Assembly (NCBI GenBank): GCA_009746045.1
Contig: RPFO01000065.1
Location: 4,157,249 to 4,221,248 of the forward strand
Origin: Mesostigma viride
Lineage: Eukaryota > Streptophyta > Mesostigmatophyceae > Mesostigmatales > Mesostigmataceae
Direction: 5' to 3'
DNA length: 64,000 bases
Under the pieces are notes generated by a model. It searched no databases and was not told the DNA's origin. It was given only the letters and a program-made list of their open reading frames with translations. Shown here one piece after another: positions 11,290 through 22,672 of the stretch. Numbering within the stretch: the first letter of the stretch is position 1; each line of letters opens with the position of its first letter. The position numbers and the translations under genes were made by a program.

Positions 11290-11460
11290 CTAGCTCCCGT
11301 CAGGGAGTAACGGAGCACAATAATACAGAGTGCATGCTTTTCATCTCTGACATGCAGTATATGAATGGCACGCTGGAAATGACGGAGGGGTCAGAGACAC
11401 CCGTCTTCCCTCATGCTCAGAGGGCGGAGGCAGGCCACAGCGGCAATTAATCGAAACTGA
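11290..11460 (+). repeat. Diverged R1-family repeat
   Basis: It begins CTCCCGTCAGGGAGTAACGGAG and continues with CATCTCTGACATG, GGGGTCAGAGACACCC, CTCATGCTCAGAGG and GGCCACAGCGGCAATTAAT, in family order. It lies directly downstream of another copy. Confidence 0.55.
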
Positions 11461-11871
11461 CTTGTACGAGGAGATCGAGTCTGGCATAACTGCATGTCAG
11501 TGTGGGTGCACCAATGCTGCCAGCCGGCATTATCACGCGGTGCATTTGAAATGTGATCCGGAGTGGGTGGGGGCATGGTGGGGGCAGTGCATGTCTGGCA
11601 CAATGAAAGGTTCCGCCAACCCGGATGACGTTCTGAAGTGACGTACAGTGTGGGGTAGTAGACAGGCGAGTGCCGGCATATGCTAAACAGCTGAAGGTAT
11701 ACTCAGTACTTGGTATATAGTATGCTGACTGAGCCATACGGCACGCGGTGCTACCGACGACTTGGCCGGCATGCATGGTGACTACTAAGCCATTATATTG
11801 ATCCATTAATTGGCGAGGCCAAACATCCTTATCTCGGAACCTACTAACTAATATAGACAATGATCACTGAT
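11461..11871. other. Intergenic, nothing recognised
   Basis: The stretch lies between the R1 repeat and the start of the tandem segmental duplication. The ORFs present show no motif or protein-like composition. Confidence 0.35.
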
Positions 11872-13943
11872 TGTCACGTCCGTGATCATTTACGTCCGTG
11901 CACTCAAGAAGTTACGCGATTGCCGTAATCGGAATCGTTACGTCCGACGTTTGGTTGGTTCCGATTCAGTATAGGCCGCAGGCTTTGTTCCTTGGGCCGG
12001 TGTGGAGCGCCGCGCCGGAAAGGCCTGAATTTCTAGAGTGACAGTCTTAGGTGACCTGACTTAGGTTCGGGCGCAAGACTTTGGGGCGCAAAGCCTTGGT
12101 GGCTTGCGCAATATTCCGGTGCGTGACATTTGGCAGTTACGAATCTTTTGTATTGTCCAGACGGAATGATGTTCAGTCCATCGGACAAAGCTAGATACGC
12201 AGATCGTAGTGTGCGGTGTGCTGGCTCGCACGTGGCTGTCGAACAGACTTGCTCTGCATTTTGCTGGCAGTCTAACTGCACGTCAGGCGGCTTGCTGGCA
12301 AATGCGACAGCGCATGGATGCCGGGATTTTTGGAGGTATTTAGGAGCACAGCAGCGGCCATGGTGGTCGTTGTTCGCTCGTTACTCTCCCTCACAACTTG
12401 GTGTTGTCGTCAAGGGGTTTAATAGTGGAACAATCCGGAGCAGCCCCCGAGAGTGGTTGCAATGAGTAATTGTCATGAGATTGGTTGACGGAAGTGATAA
12501 CTGTTTGGTTTCGTCAAGATGATGTGTGTATTGTGGGCGAGACTCGGGAAGGAACCCGGTCGTCGTTGGCCAGTGAGCCATAGCTGGGGTAAGCGGGATA
12601 GGTAGACAGGATAGGGGGCGCTAAAGGACACTGCCAGCCGTAAGCCAAGCGGAGCAGTGTGGCGTCACCCGAGGCCTGCTAGGTTATCAAGAACCGCTTA
12701 GCCTTATTTGGACAGTGACGCACAAGTACGACATTATACGACTAGACAACACTTGTATTCTTGTCGATGTCTTTTGAAATTAAATGTGAATGGTTTGGTT
12801 GCTTTCCAAATATATAAAGCATCATGGTTTTATTCTACACCTGGCTGGCTACGGAATTGCCTGTCATGAGGTCGGCGGCCAAGTATGTCCGTGACCTGCA
12901 TCACACTGGATTTTAACGAGCGAACAACCCATGATGGGTTCAGTCCGGCCAGCCTGGGGTTCCTCCTGCTTCACCCAGGGAAGCACAAGGAAGAGGTTAT
13001 TGCTTAGCCTTCAAACACTACATTTCGCCACCGCGGAAACCCAATTTATGCGAGAATGTGGTTCCGTCAATACGGCGGGGGTTACAAATTCAATTTCGAA
13101 GTTCGGCACCGTCGGATACCAGTAAAGCAACACTTGTTATCTAGAATCGCGCCATTTGGCATCAATTGGCCAGTTCTGAAAATTCGATGAAATCTCTAGT
13201 CCTTGGTCGAATATTTCCCTCCGATTTGGATGACGAAAATTGAGTACGAATTTCTTAGTACAGTCCACCGTTTAGTTCAGTTCAGTTTATTCCCAAGCCG
13301 CTTGCTGACCTGACGGAGGCCAAATTCGTACTGAACACTATCGCAAGTCCGGTCGATACTAAAAATTGCTACTTCCGAGATGTCTGACGGAATTCCTGCT
13401 AGGTCCATGCTTTGGTACTGGACGGATGCTGAAATTCACTGCGGTTCTGTCCGAATGAGGAAAATTGTCAGAAATCTACTCTCGATACGAACGTAACGAG
13501 AATTTCAAGTATCTGACGCTCGGAGAGCTGCCACCGTTTTCCCCTACTTGACCGAACCACATTCCCCGCTAAAAAAGGTGTCCTAGGCGGCGAAATGTAG
13601 TGAAGCATCTGAAGAGGTTAGGCTTTTCCCTGTAAAAAGCCATTGAAGGGGTTATTGCTAAGCCTTTAAAAGCATGCATGTTAAGGTTGTTGCTGATCCT
13701 GGAAAAGCATCTTTGAGCAGCTGGATTTTTTTTTCCTTTGTGCTGCTGCATGGAATGACGCCCTCTTTGGGCTTCCTTCGATTGTGTGAGATGCCTTTCT
13801 TTCACTTTTTGCTCTCAAGTTGTTGTGAGCTAAAGAGTGGGGGGGGAGGTGGCATATCACACACATGATTACTGCTGATAGTGGATGCATTCAAGTAGCG
13901 GTAATGACCAGTCCAGGATATAATGGCACGCAAACGCGACAGC
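11872..13943 (+). repeat. Tandem segmental duplication, first unit (A-X-B)
   Basis: Segment A (11872-12913) starts TGTCACGTCCGTGATCA and is almost identical to 13944-14995. Segment B (13847-13943) matches 14996-15091. Between A and B lies a 933-bp segment X (12914-13846) that is absent from the second unit. Small differences (ATC AGT added in unit 2 near 14043; TAA added near 14209) show the copies are not assembly echoes. No convincing gene is seen: the 111-aa ORF shared by both units has no recognised domain. Confidence 0.85.
13016..13602. mobile_element. CACTA-type MITE candidate within segment X
   Basis: The 587-bp segment is bounded by CACTACATTTCGCC and its exact inverse GGCGAAATGTAGTG. 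Ends beginning CACTA are typical of the CACTA/EnSpm superfamily. The expected 3-bp target duplication is not clean (AAA versus AAG). There is no transposase. Confidence 0.5.
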
Positions 13944-15091
13944 TGTCACGTCCGTGATCATTTACGTCCGTGCACTCAAGAAGTTACGCGATTGCCGTAA
14001 TCGGAATCGTTACGTCCGACGTTTGGTTGGTTCCGATTCAGTAATCAGTATAGGCCGCAGGCTTTGTTCCTTGGGCCGGTGTGGAGCGCCGCGCCGGAAA
14101 GGCCTGAATTTCTAGAGTGACAGTCTTAGGTGACCTGACTTAGGTTCGGGCGCAAGACTTTGGGGCGCAAAGCCTTGGTGGCTTGCGCAATATTCCGGTG
14201 CGTGACATAATTTGGCAGTTACGAATCTTTTGTATTGTCCAGACGGAATGATGTTCAGTCCATCGGACAAAGCTAGATACGCAGATCGTAGTGTGCGGTG
14301 TGCTGGCTCGCACGTGGCTGTCGAACAGACTTGCTCTGCATTTTGCTGGCAGTCTAACTGCACGTCAGGCGGCTTGCTGGCAAATGCGACAGCGCATGGA
14401 TGCCGGGATTTTTGGAGGTATTTAGGAGCACAGCAGCGGCCATGGTGGTCGTTGTTCGCTCGTTACTCTCCCTCACAACTTGGTGTTGTCGTCAAGGGGT
14501 TTAATAGTGGAACAATCCGGAGCAGCCCCCGAGAGTGGTTGCAATGAGTAATTGTCATGAGATTGGTTGACGGAAGTGATAACTGTTTGGTTTCGTCAAG
14601 ATGATGTGTGTATTGTGGGCGAGACTCGGGAAGGAACCCGGTCGTCGTTGGCCAGTGAGCCATAGCTGGGGTAAGCGGGATAGGTAGACAGGATAGGGGG
14701 CGCTAAAGGACACTGCCAGCCGTAAGCCAAGCGGAGCAGTGTGGCGTCACCCGAGGCCTGCTAGGTTATCAAGAACCGCTTAGCCTTATTTGGACAGTGA
14801 CGCACAAGTACGACATTATACGACTAGACAACACTTGTATTCTTGTCGATGTCTTTTGAAATTAAATGTGAATGGTTTGGTTGCTTTCCAAATATATAAA
14901 GCATCATGGTTTTATTCTACACCTGGCTGGCTACGGAATTGCCTGTCATGAGGTCGGCGGCCAAGTATGTCCGTGACCTGCATCACACTGGATTTAGGTG
15001 GCATATCACACACATGATTACTGCTGATAGTGGATGCATTCAAGTAGCGGTAATGACCAGTCCAGGATATAATGGCACGCAAACGCGACAT
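13944..15091 (+). repeat. Tandem segmental duplication, second unit (A-B)
   Basis: This repeats A and B of the upstream unit but without segment X; the junction is at 14995/14996 (GGATTT|AGGTGG). Both units start TGTCACG at the same base. Either X was inserted in unit 1 or lost from unit 2. Confidence 0.85.
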
Positions 15092-15253
15092 GATGTCTAT
15101 ACTGACATCTATACACTGATGGATCCTGACACGCCGGTTTGATTAAGGTCTGTGGAACCAGCACTCCGGCATATAGCTTGTTGTTTATGTACAGGTCCTC
15201 GCCCTGCCAGACGTGGACTTTGGTAATTGGGCTTGGCCACTAGGCACTAGCTC

Positions 15254-15598
15254 GTGACGCTCAGTTGCATGCGCGCAGTGTTACTCACTGGTGAGCTGGA
15301 CATGTCGGTTGTCCGCCTCCCCCGCGCGCGGGGGAAGGCTGGCCCGGCACCCGTGCTCCTCACCTTTAAGTACATGACGGACAAGTTGGCGTTCCTTAAA
15401 TGCCGCAAGAAGCTCTCGGAGACTCGCTTCACGCTGGACGACGACTTGACCTTGGCCCAGCAACAGCGGCGACGCGAGCTATGGCCGACCTACCTTCAGC
15501 TCCGGCAGCGTGCAGGGGGGAAGCCGGTATACTGGAGGGGGGCGGTCATCCACGTTGACCACAAGCCCTGGCAGGCCCCTCCTGCCACTCCAGGCTAG
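15254..15598 (+). pseudogene. LINE ORF1 C-terminal fragment
   Basis: The 114-aa ORF reads PVLLTFKYMTDKLAFLKC, then TLDDDLTLAQQQRRRELWP, and ends with YWRGAVIHVDHKPW. This is the layout of the end of the RNA-binding region and C-terminal domain of L1-type ORF1 proteins: a T--D-DLT helix, an RRELWP motif, then a short sheet. There is no upstream coiled coil, so it is a truncated remnant. A related frameshifted copy is on the - strand at 19483-20036. Confidence 0.6.
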
Positions 15599-15599
15599 G

Positions 15600-16349
15600 G
15601 AATATACCAGTAGTGTAGATTAGATAGGCTTAGCCTTGCAAGTGGCCCACGCGCATGTGCGCCCATAATGGCCCCCATGGATGATGCTTTCAGTATCTAG
15701 CCGCGCCCAGCCTACAATGGGACCTCCCATGGATGATGCATTAAGAATTTAGCCATGCGATGCCTATGCAGGGAGTTACTCTCTGCTGAGATGCCATGTG
15801 TACACCAGCTATAGCCTAGCCACATACCCTCCACCCCATATGTCATGCAGGCCTTCTAGGCCCTCTCCTCAAGCCCCCCCTGGGTGCCTGTGCTTGTTAA
15901 GGAGGCATGAACCATCATGGCGGTGCAGGTGCACCTTGTGCACCCAGAGCAGGTGACAGTTGTACATCCTCCACCTGCAGGTTGTAGCCCTGATTGTATT
16001 ACAAACCCATAGATGCCCCTTTCTCAGGGCTATGTGTTACATATGCTCCCAACGGAGCTATGATTTTAATTAATTAATTAATGCGCGCAGCTAGGAGTCA
16101 CTATAAGGTCGCCGTCCAGTGACCATGGGGCCGGAGTCCAGAGTCTGCCGCCGGAATAAATTTGAGGAAGCCCACCTTATATCCTTCATGGGGAGTCATA
16201 AGTGAGCAGCACTGGCGGGGGAACGGTCTAGCTTGTCTCGCGAGCGGGGCAGATTAGTACTCTCGCAGCGGCTAGTGCGGTGTCACCTTTGCCCCCCACA
16301 CTGGGGCCGATGAACCGGCTGGCGCATGCCAGTGCGGCTGGTACTAAGT
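15600..16349. other. Intergenic, nothing recognised
   Basis: This is a stretch of mixed composition with two CCATGGATGATGC blocks (about 15677 and 15728) and a TTAATTAATTAA run near 16069 preceded by CTCCCAACGGAGC. No coding or RNA feature can be supported. Confidence 0.35.
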
Positions 16350-17190
16350 AAGTCGAGCGTACGCGGCCGTGTCAGCGCTGAGTAGCATCAAGACTCGATC
16401 TTCATTCTCGCACCCAAGGTCCACGGGGAAGCGCAACGCAGAATCACCCGGCAGCTGCATGCGCTGCATGGTGGCGCACGGTGGCCTCCTTTCGGCTTCA
16501 ATTCGCTGGGCATGCATCCAGCTCGATCCTGGAGCCGGTTGGTCACGGTGCAATGGCGTCGGTGTTTGAGGCCGCTTGGGACTTGAGCAGGGCCCTCGGC
16601 CCAGGTATGCATTATGGGGGGGCGCCCTCCGGCCTGACAGACTGCACAGGCTCGAGAGGTGCATGGCGATATGGTGGCCGCCTGTGCAGCAACATGTTGG
16701 GGATGCACCTCTAAGGCCAGGGGCTCGAAATCTGCTTAGCAGTCTGCTCAGCTGCCGGGGCCGCATCTAGCTAGCCTCCTCGATCGAAGTCCCGTGCGCA
16801 CCACGGCTGGCTCTCCAGCTGCTGCAGGGGAGTGATCGAGGGCCCGGCCGGTCACGAGGCGGTGCTCTCAGAGGACAGTGCGGGCTGCTTTCTCCTGCTG
16901 AGGGGTAACTGAACGCATGGGGATGCCACTTGGTTGGCGACGTACTTCGATCAGTGGTCTCGACATTTTGAGCCTTTGGCCTCCACCGGCCGCGTTAATT
17001 GAGCTAGCATCTTGGCGATATTGCGTCCAGCGGGGTGAGCTTTTCCACCAGCGCCCAGGTCACGTGCTCCTCGAGCACCAGTTGCGCGGATGGGCGTCCG
17101 CAGTCCTTGGTCAGTATTTGGTATATAAGCTGCATGCGGCATTACGTGCTGGGGGCCGCAGCAGGCGGGGGTTGCAGGTCACTTGAGAGT
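16350..17190 (-). pseudogene. Decayed LINE ORF1 fragment
   Basis: Read on the - strand, 17140-16951 contains a VLEEHVTWA motif matching KDDIRAVLEEHVTW of the better ORF1 at 22121-22672. The 16530-16570 stretch matches the ORF1 linker at 19978-20030 (CCTGGAGCCGG-TTSGT). Stops and frame changes are frequent. It is the same LINE family at a later stage of decay. Confidence 0.5.
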
Positions 17191-17304
17191 CAGTGATGCG
17201 GCCTGACGCGCCACTGCTGCGCCGGACCAGCCTGGAGCCTCTGCTTCTTGTCGCATTGATGTCTGAAGGTCGAGGCCAATTAAATTGGCTGCGGCGCGGC
17301 CATA

Positions 17305-17370
17305 TTAATTAATTAATTAAACTCGTGCTCCCGTTGGGGCCGGAGTCACGGAGCACCGATCGAAGTGCTT
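17305..17370 (+). repeat. R1-family repeat, left half, split by piggyBac-like copy B
   Basis: A TTAATTAA run, then CTCCCGTTGGGGCCGGAGTC, ending at GTGCTT. The other half resumes at 19078 with TCCCTGACAGTG. The intact relative at 8139-8306 reads GTGCTTTTAATCCCTG, which is the empty site. Confidence 0.75.
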
Positions 17371-19077
17371 TTAACCCCTCATTGGTCCCATTTAAAGCCG
17401 AAAAATCGGCTGCAAAATGCTAAATTTGCAAACCACCCCACACCCAACCTACCAACATCCAAGGGCTGTCCTTGGGGGTCAAGCATGTCCATGAGTTGCC
17501 CTTCGGGGTGAGCTATCACAACCTAACATATCTGCAGGGTAGGCCATAGAAAACTACCGCCAAAGTTAGGGGGGTCGAGACGCGCGTTTTCATTTTTGGT
17601 AGAATGTGCATTTTGAATTATGTTATAAGACCTAGGCACCTACCACTTCAGGGATGATAAACAATTAGTTGCTGAACAGTTTGAGCCATTGGGGTCATCA
17701 TTTGGGTGGGTATACCAGCAGTTACACCCAGTACAGCCCATAGGGGTACCGTTGGTAAAAAGCAACCAAGGGGGTAGGGGTGGGCATACTACCTACTAAT
17801 ACCTACTAATATGGCCCCCAACCATGCCATACAATACATTTCCCTTCCACAATGATGGGGAAACATAACTGCATCATCACACTGCCCTTACATGGCACCT
17901 ATGTGCAGGTGCCACCTTGTCCATGCACGTAGGTAACGTGGTACGGATACCCTACGCAAGGCATACATTATAGGAGGCAGCCACCAACAAACTAGTGACG
18001 TTGAGCCTATTTCAGCCTGCCCTAGCAAGGATAAACTAGGCCTAAGCTGCTATAGCTTTCCAGGTGATGGCCAGCACACCTGGTGGCACATGCTGTCAAT
18101 GGGAAGCTTTTACTCACCAGTTACGTGCTTGATGATGCCACAGAGACCAGCCAACTGCCTCACAATCATGCAATATGTGTATGGGAAATGTATAACAAAC
18201 ATATATGGAGGTATTCAAACCCATACAGCCTCTAAAACTTATCACCATCACACTGTGGCAGGTCAACTGACTGAGGGAAGCATCTAAGAAGGGTGTTTTA
18301 GAAAGGGGCCAGGCCAGGGTCAAGAAAGAGCATGAATAATGCAAAAAGAATGTGCTACACAAGCTAGAACGTTTATATAAATGTCAAAAATCGATAGTAA
18401 AACGATGCTGAAGCTTTACCAGGCATGGATGGCGTTACCTTGGCCCAGGCGGTGGCCGCAAAATGGCGCATTTCGGCACACCAAAGTTGTGCAGCATGGT
18501 CGCTAGATTCGGCGATTTCTTGCCACCCTTGCACGTTTATGACTACTATGTATCATAATAAGTACAAAGAAACCAATATATCCTTTAAAATACGCCGTAA
18601 AGGTATTGCTGTCAACGTTTCTATCGTCCGGCCTGATCGCAGTTTTTTCCAGCAAGAACGCTGCCGACACCTATCAAATGGCATTCCCGCGAACCAAAAA
18701 TTGGCCTGTAGCATCTTTAGGACGTATAAAATCAATATCCTAAGTTTGGCCAGAAAATTCGAACGCAAACGTAAATGCCATGCGTGGCCGCAAGCCGCCA
18801 TGGCCAGGTCGTCGTTTTCCGAAATGCACGTTTTACGTGGAAAAGTACCCTGACCCCTTGTACTTTGACCGGCCAGAACACCTCTATAACTTTGTCAGAA
18901 GTATGCGAACCCTAGTACCATGCTGTGAGGAAAATTATAAACTTTCGATCTTCTCAGCTAAACTTTTCCTAATTCTCAATAGTTTTCGCGCAATTTGGTC
19001 CCCCGCGGAGCAGCCGATGCATCGGCTGCAAGTCGATTTTTGGCGGAAAATCGGCTGCAAGACCAATGAGGGGTTAA
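17371..19077. mobile_element. piggyBac-like element, copy B (non-autonomous), inserted in an R1 repeat
   Basis: The element is 17375-19073 (1,699 bp, the same length as copy A), with TTAA at 17371-17374 and 19074-19077. The ends are CCCCTCATTGG and CCAATGAGGGG. The uninterrupted R1 repeat at about 8224-8232 has a single TTAA at the same point, so this is a clean TTAA insertion. The internal ORF (18425-18853, +) corresponds to the ORF of copy A and lacks any transposase motif. Confidence 0.85.
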
Positions 19078-19270
19078 TCCCTGACAGTGTGTGCACAACA
19101 GGAGAAAGGGCAGAGACCCCCAGTCTCCTTCATGCCAAAGGCATGCCACAGCTGCGGCATTCGGGCACGTTAGCTAAACGGACACGCTAACGATCCGGCA
19201 ATCTGTGGGTGCAATAAGACCCATGTGAGCATGGCATAACAAGGAGCGTGGGCAAGTAAACTGATTGCCG
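19078..19270 (+). repeat. R1-family repeat, right half
   Basis: It resumes after the TTAA with TCCCTG, AGGAGAAAGGGCAGAGACCC, CATGCCAAAGGCATGCC, CTGTGGGTGCAATAAGACCC and AACAAGGAGCGTGGGCAAG. Confidence 0.75.
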
Positions 19271-19482
19271 GCATAGCCAAGACGTAGCATGGCTGTACAA
19301 CAAGGACTATAAGCTAAGGCTACTAGTACATGGCAGTGGTTGTGTAGGTACCGTGCGTTAGCGGTGCACGTGACTAGGTATGTTGGCACTTGGCACGGCT
19401 AGGCAAACGTTCTAAGCATATGGCTGCCATGGCGGCAGTGACCGACTACCAATGGATACAAGCTATAGGGCCATTAGCTAGT

Positions 19483-20036
19483 CTACTGTAGCCCGCGGGG
19501 GGCATCCACATCTTGTGGTTGATCATCAGGTCCCCACCCCTCCAGTACACCTTGGGCTTCTGGGGGTCCTGCTTGTGGCGGAGGTACTCCGGCCACAGGT
19601 CGCGTCGCTGCTGCTGCTGAGCGGGGCTGGGTCAGGTCGTCGTCCAGCGTCCAGGTGAGGTCGTGCAACCGCTTGCGACGAGAGAGGAACCCGGCTGCTT
19701 GGACCCCCACAGGACATCCTCACGGGAGGGGAAGGACGTGAGCAGAACTGGTGGGGGAGCCGCCTGTCCCGTGAGTGGGGAAGGCGGTGACACCCACGCA
19801 GTTCTACCTCACCTACCAGGCCCATGAGGGTAAGGAGCTGGTCCTTGAGCTCGTCGGCGAGGGAGGTTGACGTCTCACCTGGCTTTCGGGGGAAACGACG
19901 CAGCACGTACCACTCTGCACTCGCGGCGAGCGCGGTCGGTGGCCTCCCGTTGGTTGGCCTGGCGGTGGTCGGTCCTTCAGCTCCTGGAGCCGGCTTCGTG
20001 GCGATGGCGTCGGTGGTGGAGGCGGTCGCTGACCGC
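19483..20036 (-). pseudogene. LINE ORF1, RNA-binding and C-terminal part, downstream of a hAT insertion
   Basis: On the - strand it reads EWYVLRRFPRK, TSLADELKDQLLTLMGLVG, ELRGCHRLPHS, then after a frameshift near 19710 LTWTLDDDLT and an RDLWPEYL/YWRGG-type end. This is the RRM-like and C-terminal half of an L1-type ORF1 protein. The N-terminal half is at 21796-22672, beyond the hAT-like element. Frameshifts make it a pseudogene. Confidence 0.65.
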
Positions 20037-21795
20037 CAGTGTGAGATCATACGCCGTATAATACGGTATAATACGGTATAATACGTAATACGCTGGCTTT
20101 GAGCGTATGATTTTTCATACGTAATACGTTTTAGCGCATAATGACGTATAATACCGTATAATACCGTATAATGCCGTGTTTTCCGCGTTTTTTTTACGTT
20201 GCGCGGCTAGGATGCCAGAACGACAGGGCAACGATTTGAAGCCACAGATTTCGTATCTCTACTAATAAGTACTGACCCGTCTGAACTTTTACAATTCGAC
20301 GCGATCTTATTTTGACATTGTGGTGCACAGTGCGCGCACCGTGCGGAGGTGGCCATGGCGACGTGCGTTCCGTTAAAATATGGCTAATCCGGCGGGCGAC
20401 AGGCGAAAAAATTAAGCCGATGGTTAAAAGTGATGTTCTATTATGATGTTTCATAGCAAGATCTGCACTATTTGCAAATTCGCTGCCTTTGTTGGTACAG
20501 ATTTGCACGGGGGTCTCATCCAACGTCAATTTGGCCGCGATGAATAATCTAGCATGTGTGCCTGCGACGGTAGAACTCGACATTCGTGGGTTATTTTGAT
20601 GCAGCAAGAGCCGTTTAGTAACGGACACCATGAAAATAACCTAAGCATCTTCGATCTGCGGCCATTTCCTGTCATTTCTAAAATGATTTCGTTCAGGCCT
20701 GCGCGATCCGCGGTTAATCCATCCATGGCTGGCTGGCTTTTCTTGCGCGCCTGGGTAGGAAATAATGCCGGCCGTGGTACGTTGATTTGCCGCATGTCAC
20801 CGCCCAGTCTGTTTGCGCTCTTAATGAACCTGGCATGAAACTTTTTGCGCCGTTTCTGGGTTTTTCTTGCTATTTTGTTCTCCACTTGTTGCAGTTGTGC
20901 TATCAGATTTTCCGCAGCTTTCAATGGTTTTCCTTACGCTGCGTATGCCATGCTTCCTAAAGCTACCCAGAATTGATCGGGCAGTTATCTGGCTTTGCTA
21001 CGCTTCCTGTATGGAGGTTTTCGCACGGTAGACATTCTATATTGCGTAGTCAAGGACCCTAGCTGCCTGGGAGCGGCATCACCGTTGCAAGGAGCTGGCG
21101 AGCTCATAGACGCCTGTCATGCTCTTCAGCCTGCTGGAAAACAAGGTTGTTGTATGGAAGGTGAGAATATGTGAGTTACTTATCACATCCCCACCTGTTT
21201 AGCCTCCGTGGTTCCCCAACGGGGACACGAGATTAATTAATATTTCAGTAATATTTATTCAGTTAATTAATTAATTAATGCACACCACGAGTCACACACC
21301 TGTAGTCACATGCAGCTCAGTATATTCACATAGCATCGCACCATGCAAACATACTACATGCATTAATTGTATACTACTGTAGTATTTGCGTGCATGCACA
21401 GCCACATATATATATTAAAATATATAATTACTTGCATCAAAGTGAAGGCACCCAAGTAAACATAACCAATATAAAGCCACATATATACACATACACACAA
21501 TTATGCATGCGCACGTTTACATTCTCAGTATTACATGCAATACATCGATCGTGTCCACAATATCCACCGTATAGAGTATAGCCGAGGGTAGGGCAACCTT
21601 GGATTATGTCCAAAACAGTGTTAAAAACATGTGGATTGATGGTGGGTGTCTTAAAATGTGTAAAATCAGAGTATTCTGAGTGTGTCCGTACGAAAACGTA
21701 TAATACCGTATTATACCGTATTATACCGTATTATACATTATACTCCACCGTGACCGTATAACGCGTATAACGTACGATCTCACTCTGCTGACCGC
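20029..21795 (-). mobile_element. hAT-like element, copy 1, inserted in LINE ORF1
   Basis: The element is 20037-21787 (1,751 bp) with perfect 8-bp target duplications CTGACCGC at 20029-20036 and 21788-21795. Ends are CAGTGTGAGATCATACG and, inverted, CAGAGTGAGATCGTACG. Subterminal arrays of a 10-bp unit (GTATAATACG) are present. An 8-bp duplication with CAG-type ends fits the hAT superfamily. Two overlapping ORFs (20526-20924 and 20194-20631, -) show no transposase signature. A near-identical copy lies inverted at 44493-46253. Confidence 0.85.
20526..20924 (-). CDS. Hypothetical 132-aa ORF inside hAT-like copy 1
   Basis: The N-terminus is a likely coiled coil (AAENLIAQLQQVENK), followed by a basic stretch (KTQKRRKKFHARF) and RLGGDMRQINVPRPALFP. 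It is identical in copy 2 (45356-45754). No hAT dimerisation or RNase-H-like motif is visible, so it may be a captured fragment or the remains of an element-borne gene. Expression is unknown. Confidence 0.35.
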   Translation of the reverse strand: MKAAENLIAQLQQVENKIARKTQKRRKKFHARFIKSANRLGGDMRQINVPRPALFPTQARKKSQPAMDGLTADRAGLNEIILEMTGNGRRSKMLRLFSWCPLLNGSCCIKITHECRVLPSQAHMLDYSSRPN

Positions 21796-22672
21796 AGCAG
21801 GTCCGCATAGGAGAGGGGCGGGAGGTCGCCAGCATCCAGCCGGGCGGGGTGCCAGGCTGGGATGCGATGGTGGCCGTCTGCTCCGCTATCTTTGCCGGGG
21901 ACCTGTGAGGCCAGGGCCTCGGTGTGAGCGGTGATGGCTTCAAGCTTCTTCAGGAGCACGCCGCACTTGCCCTCCACCTGGTTGAGGCGAGAGACAAGTG
22001 CAGCGTGCGTCTCAGATGCCTGCGCCGCGGTGTGCAGCGCCGTGAACTGGGGTTGTAGCTTGTGGACGACCTTGGTTTCCACATTGGAGACCCGGGCCTC
22101 CACCGTGTTGAGCGTCGTGTTCAGCGACGGTCAGCTTCTCGGCCAACGGCCGGCCAGGTCACGTGCTCCTCCAGCACTGCTCGGATGTCATCCTTGCAGA
22201 GGGAGGAAGCCGATGTGGCTGTCGGCCGCGCAGGCTGGGCTGGGGCGCGGATCTTGGCTGCGATTTTGTCCATAGGTAGCTGGTAGAAGCTGCACAGGAC
22301 GGCGAGGCCGGCGGCCGGTTGAGGTCTCCCCTGCATGGTAAAGAACCTCTCCAGGTTCTCGTCGGGGATGGGCCCTGTGGCCCCATGGAGCTTGCGTACG
22401 TCCTGTGCCAAGAAACGCACTATTTCGGCGCATTCTTCTGTGGACAGCTCTAGTAGCCAGCGCTGAAAAGAAAAGCGGTCGTAATCAGGTAGGTACCTGC
22501 GCCATTTGTGTTCGTGGCAGGGTTTCTTGGGCTTGGGCGAGGCGCTTGGCGATGGGTTTGCTGGCGATGGATTTGCGAGCCCAGCCGGCTGGGCAAGGAC
22601 GATGGCGAGTGGGTTGGGCTGGGAGCCGGAAAGCTCCTTTTCCAAACCCCGTTTTGCTTTTGGGGTCGTCAT
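21796..22672 (-). pseudogene. LINE ORF1, N-terminal and coiled-coil part, upstream of the hAT insertion
   Basis: On the - strand, 22672-22121 encodes a basic, Pro-rich N-terminus, PKKPCHEHKWRRY, and KDDIRAVLEEHVTW. After a frameshift near 22110, 22103-21796 encodes a coiled coil (EARVSNVETKV, SRLNQVEGKCGVLLKKLEA) ending in YADLLRS. When the hAT element and one copy of its target duplication are discounted, the reading frame continues from LRS straight into the RNA-binding part at 20028, so this was one ORF1. Confidence 0.65.

Noticed and set aside
11872-14995. LTR retrotransposon with 1.04-kb LTRs (TG start, purine tract near 13835)
   Set aside because: Segment B also follows the second copy, and the interior has no gag, pol or primer-binding site. 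A tandem segmental duplication explains it better.
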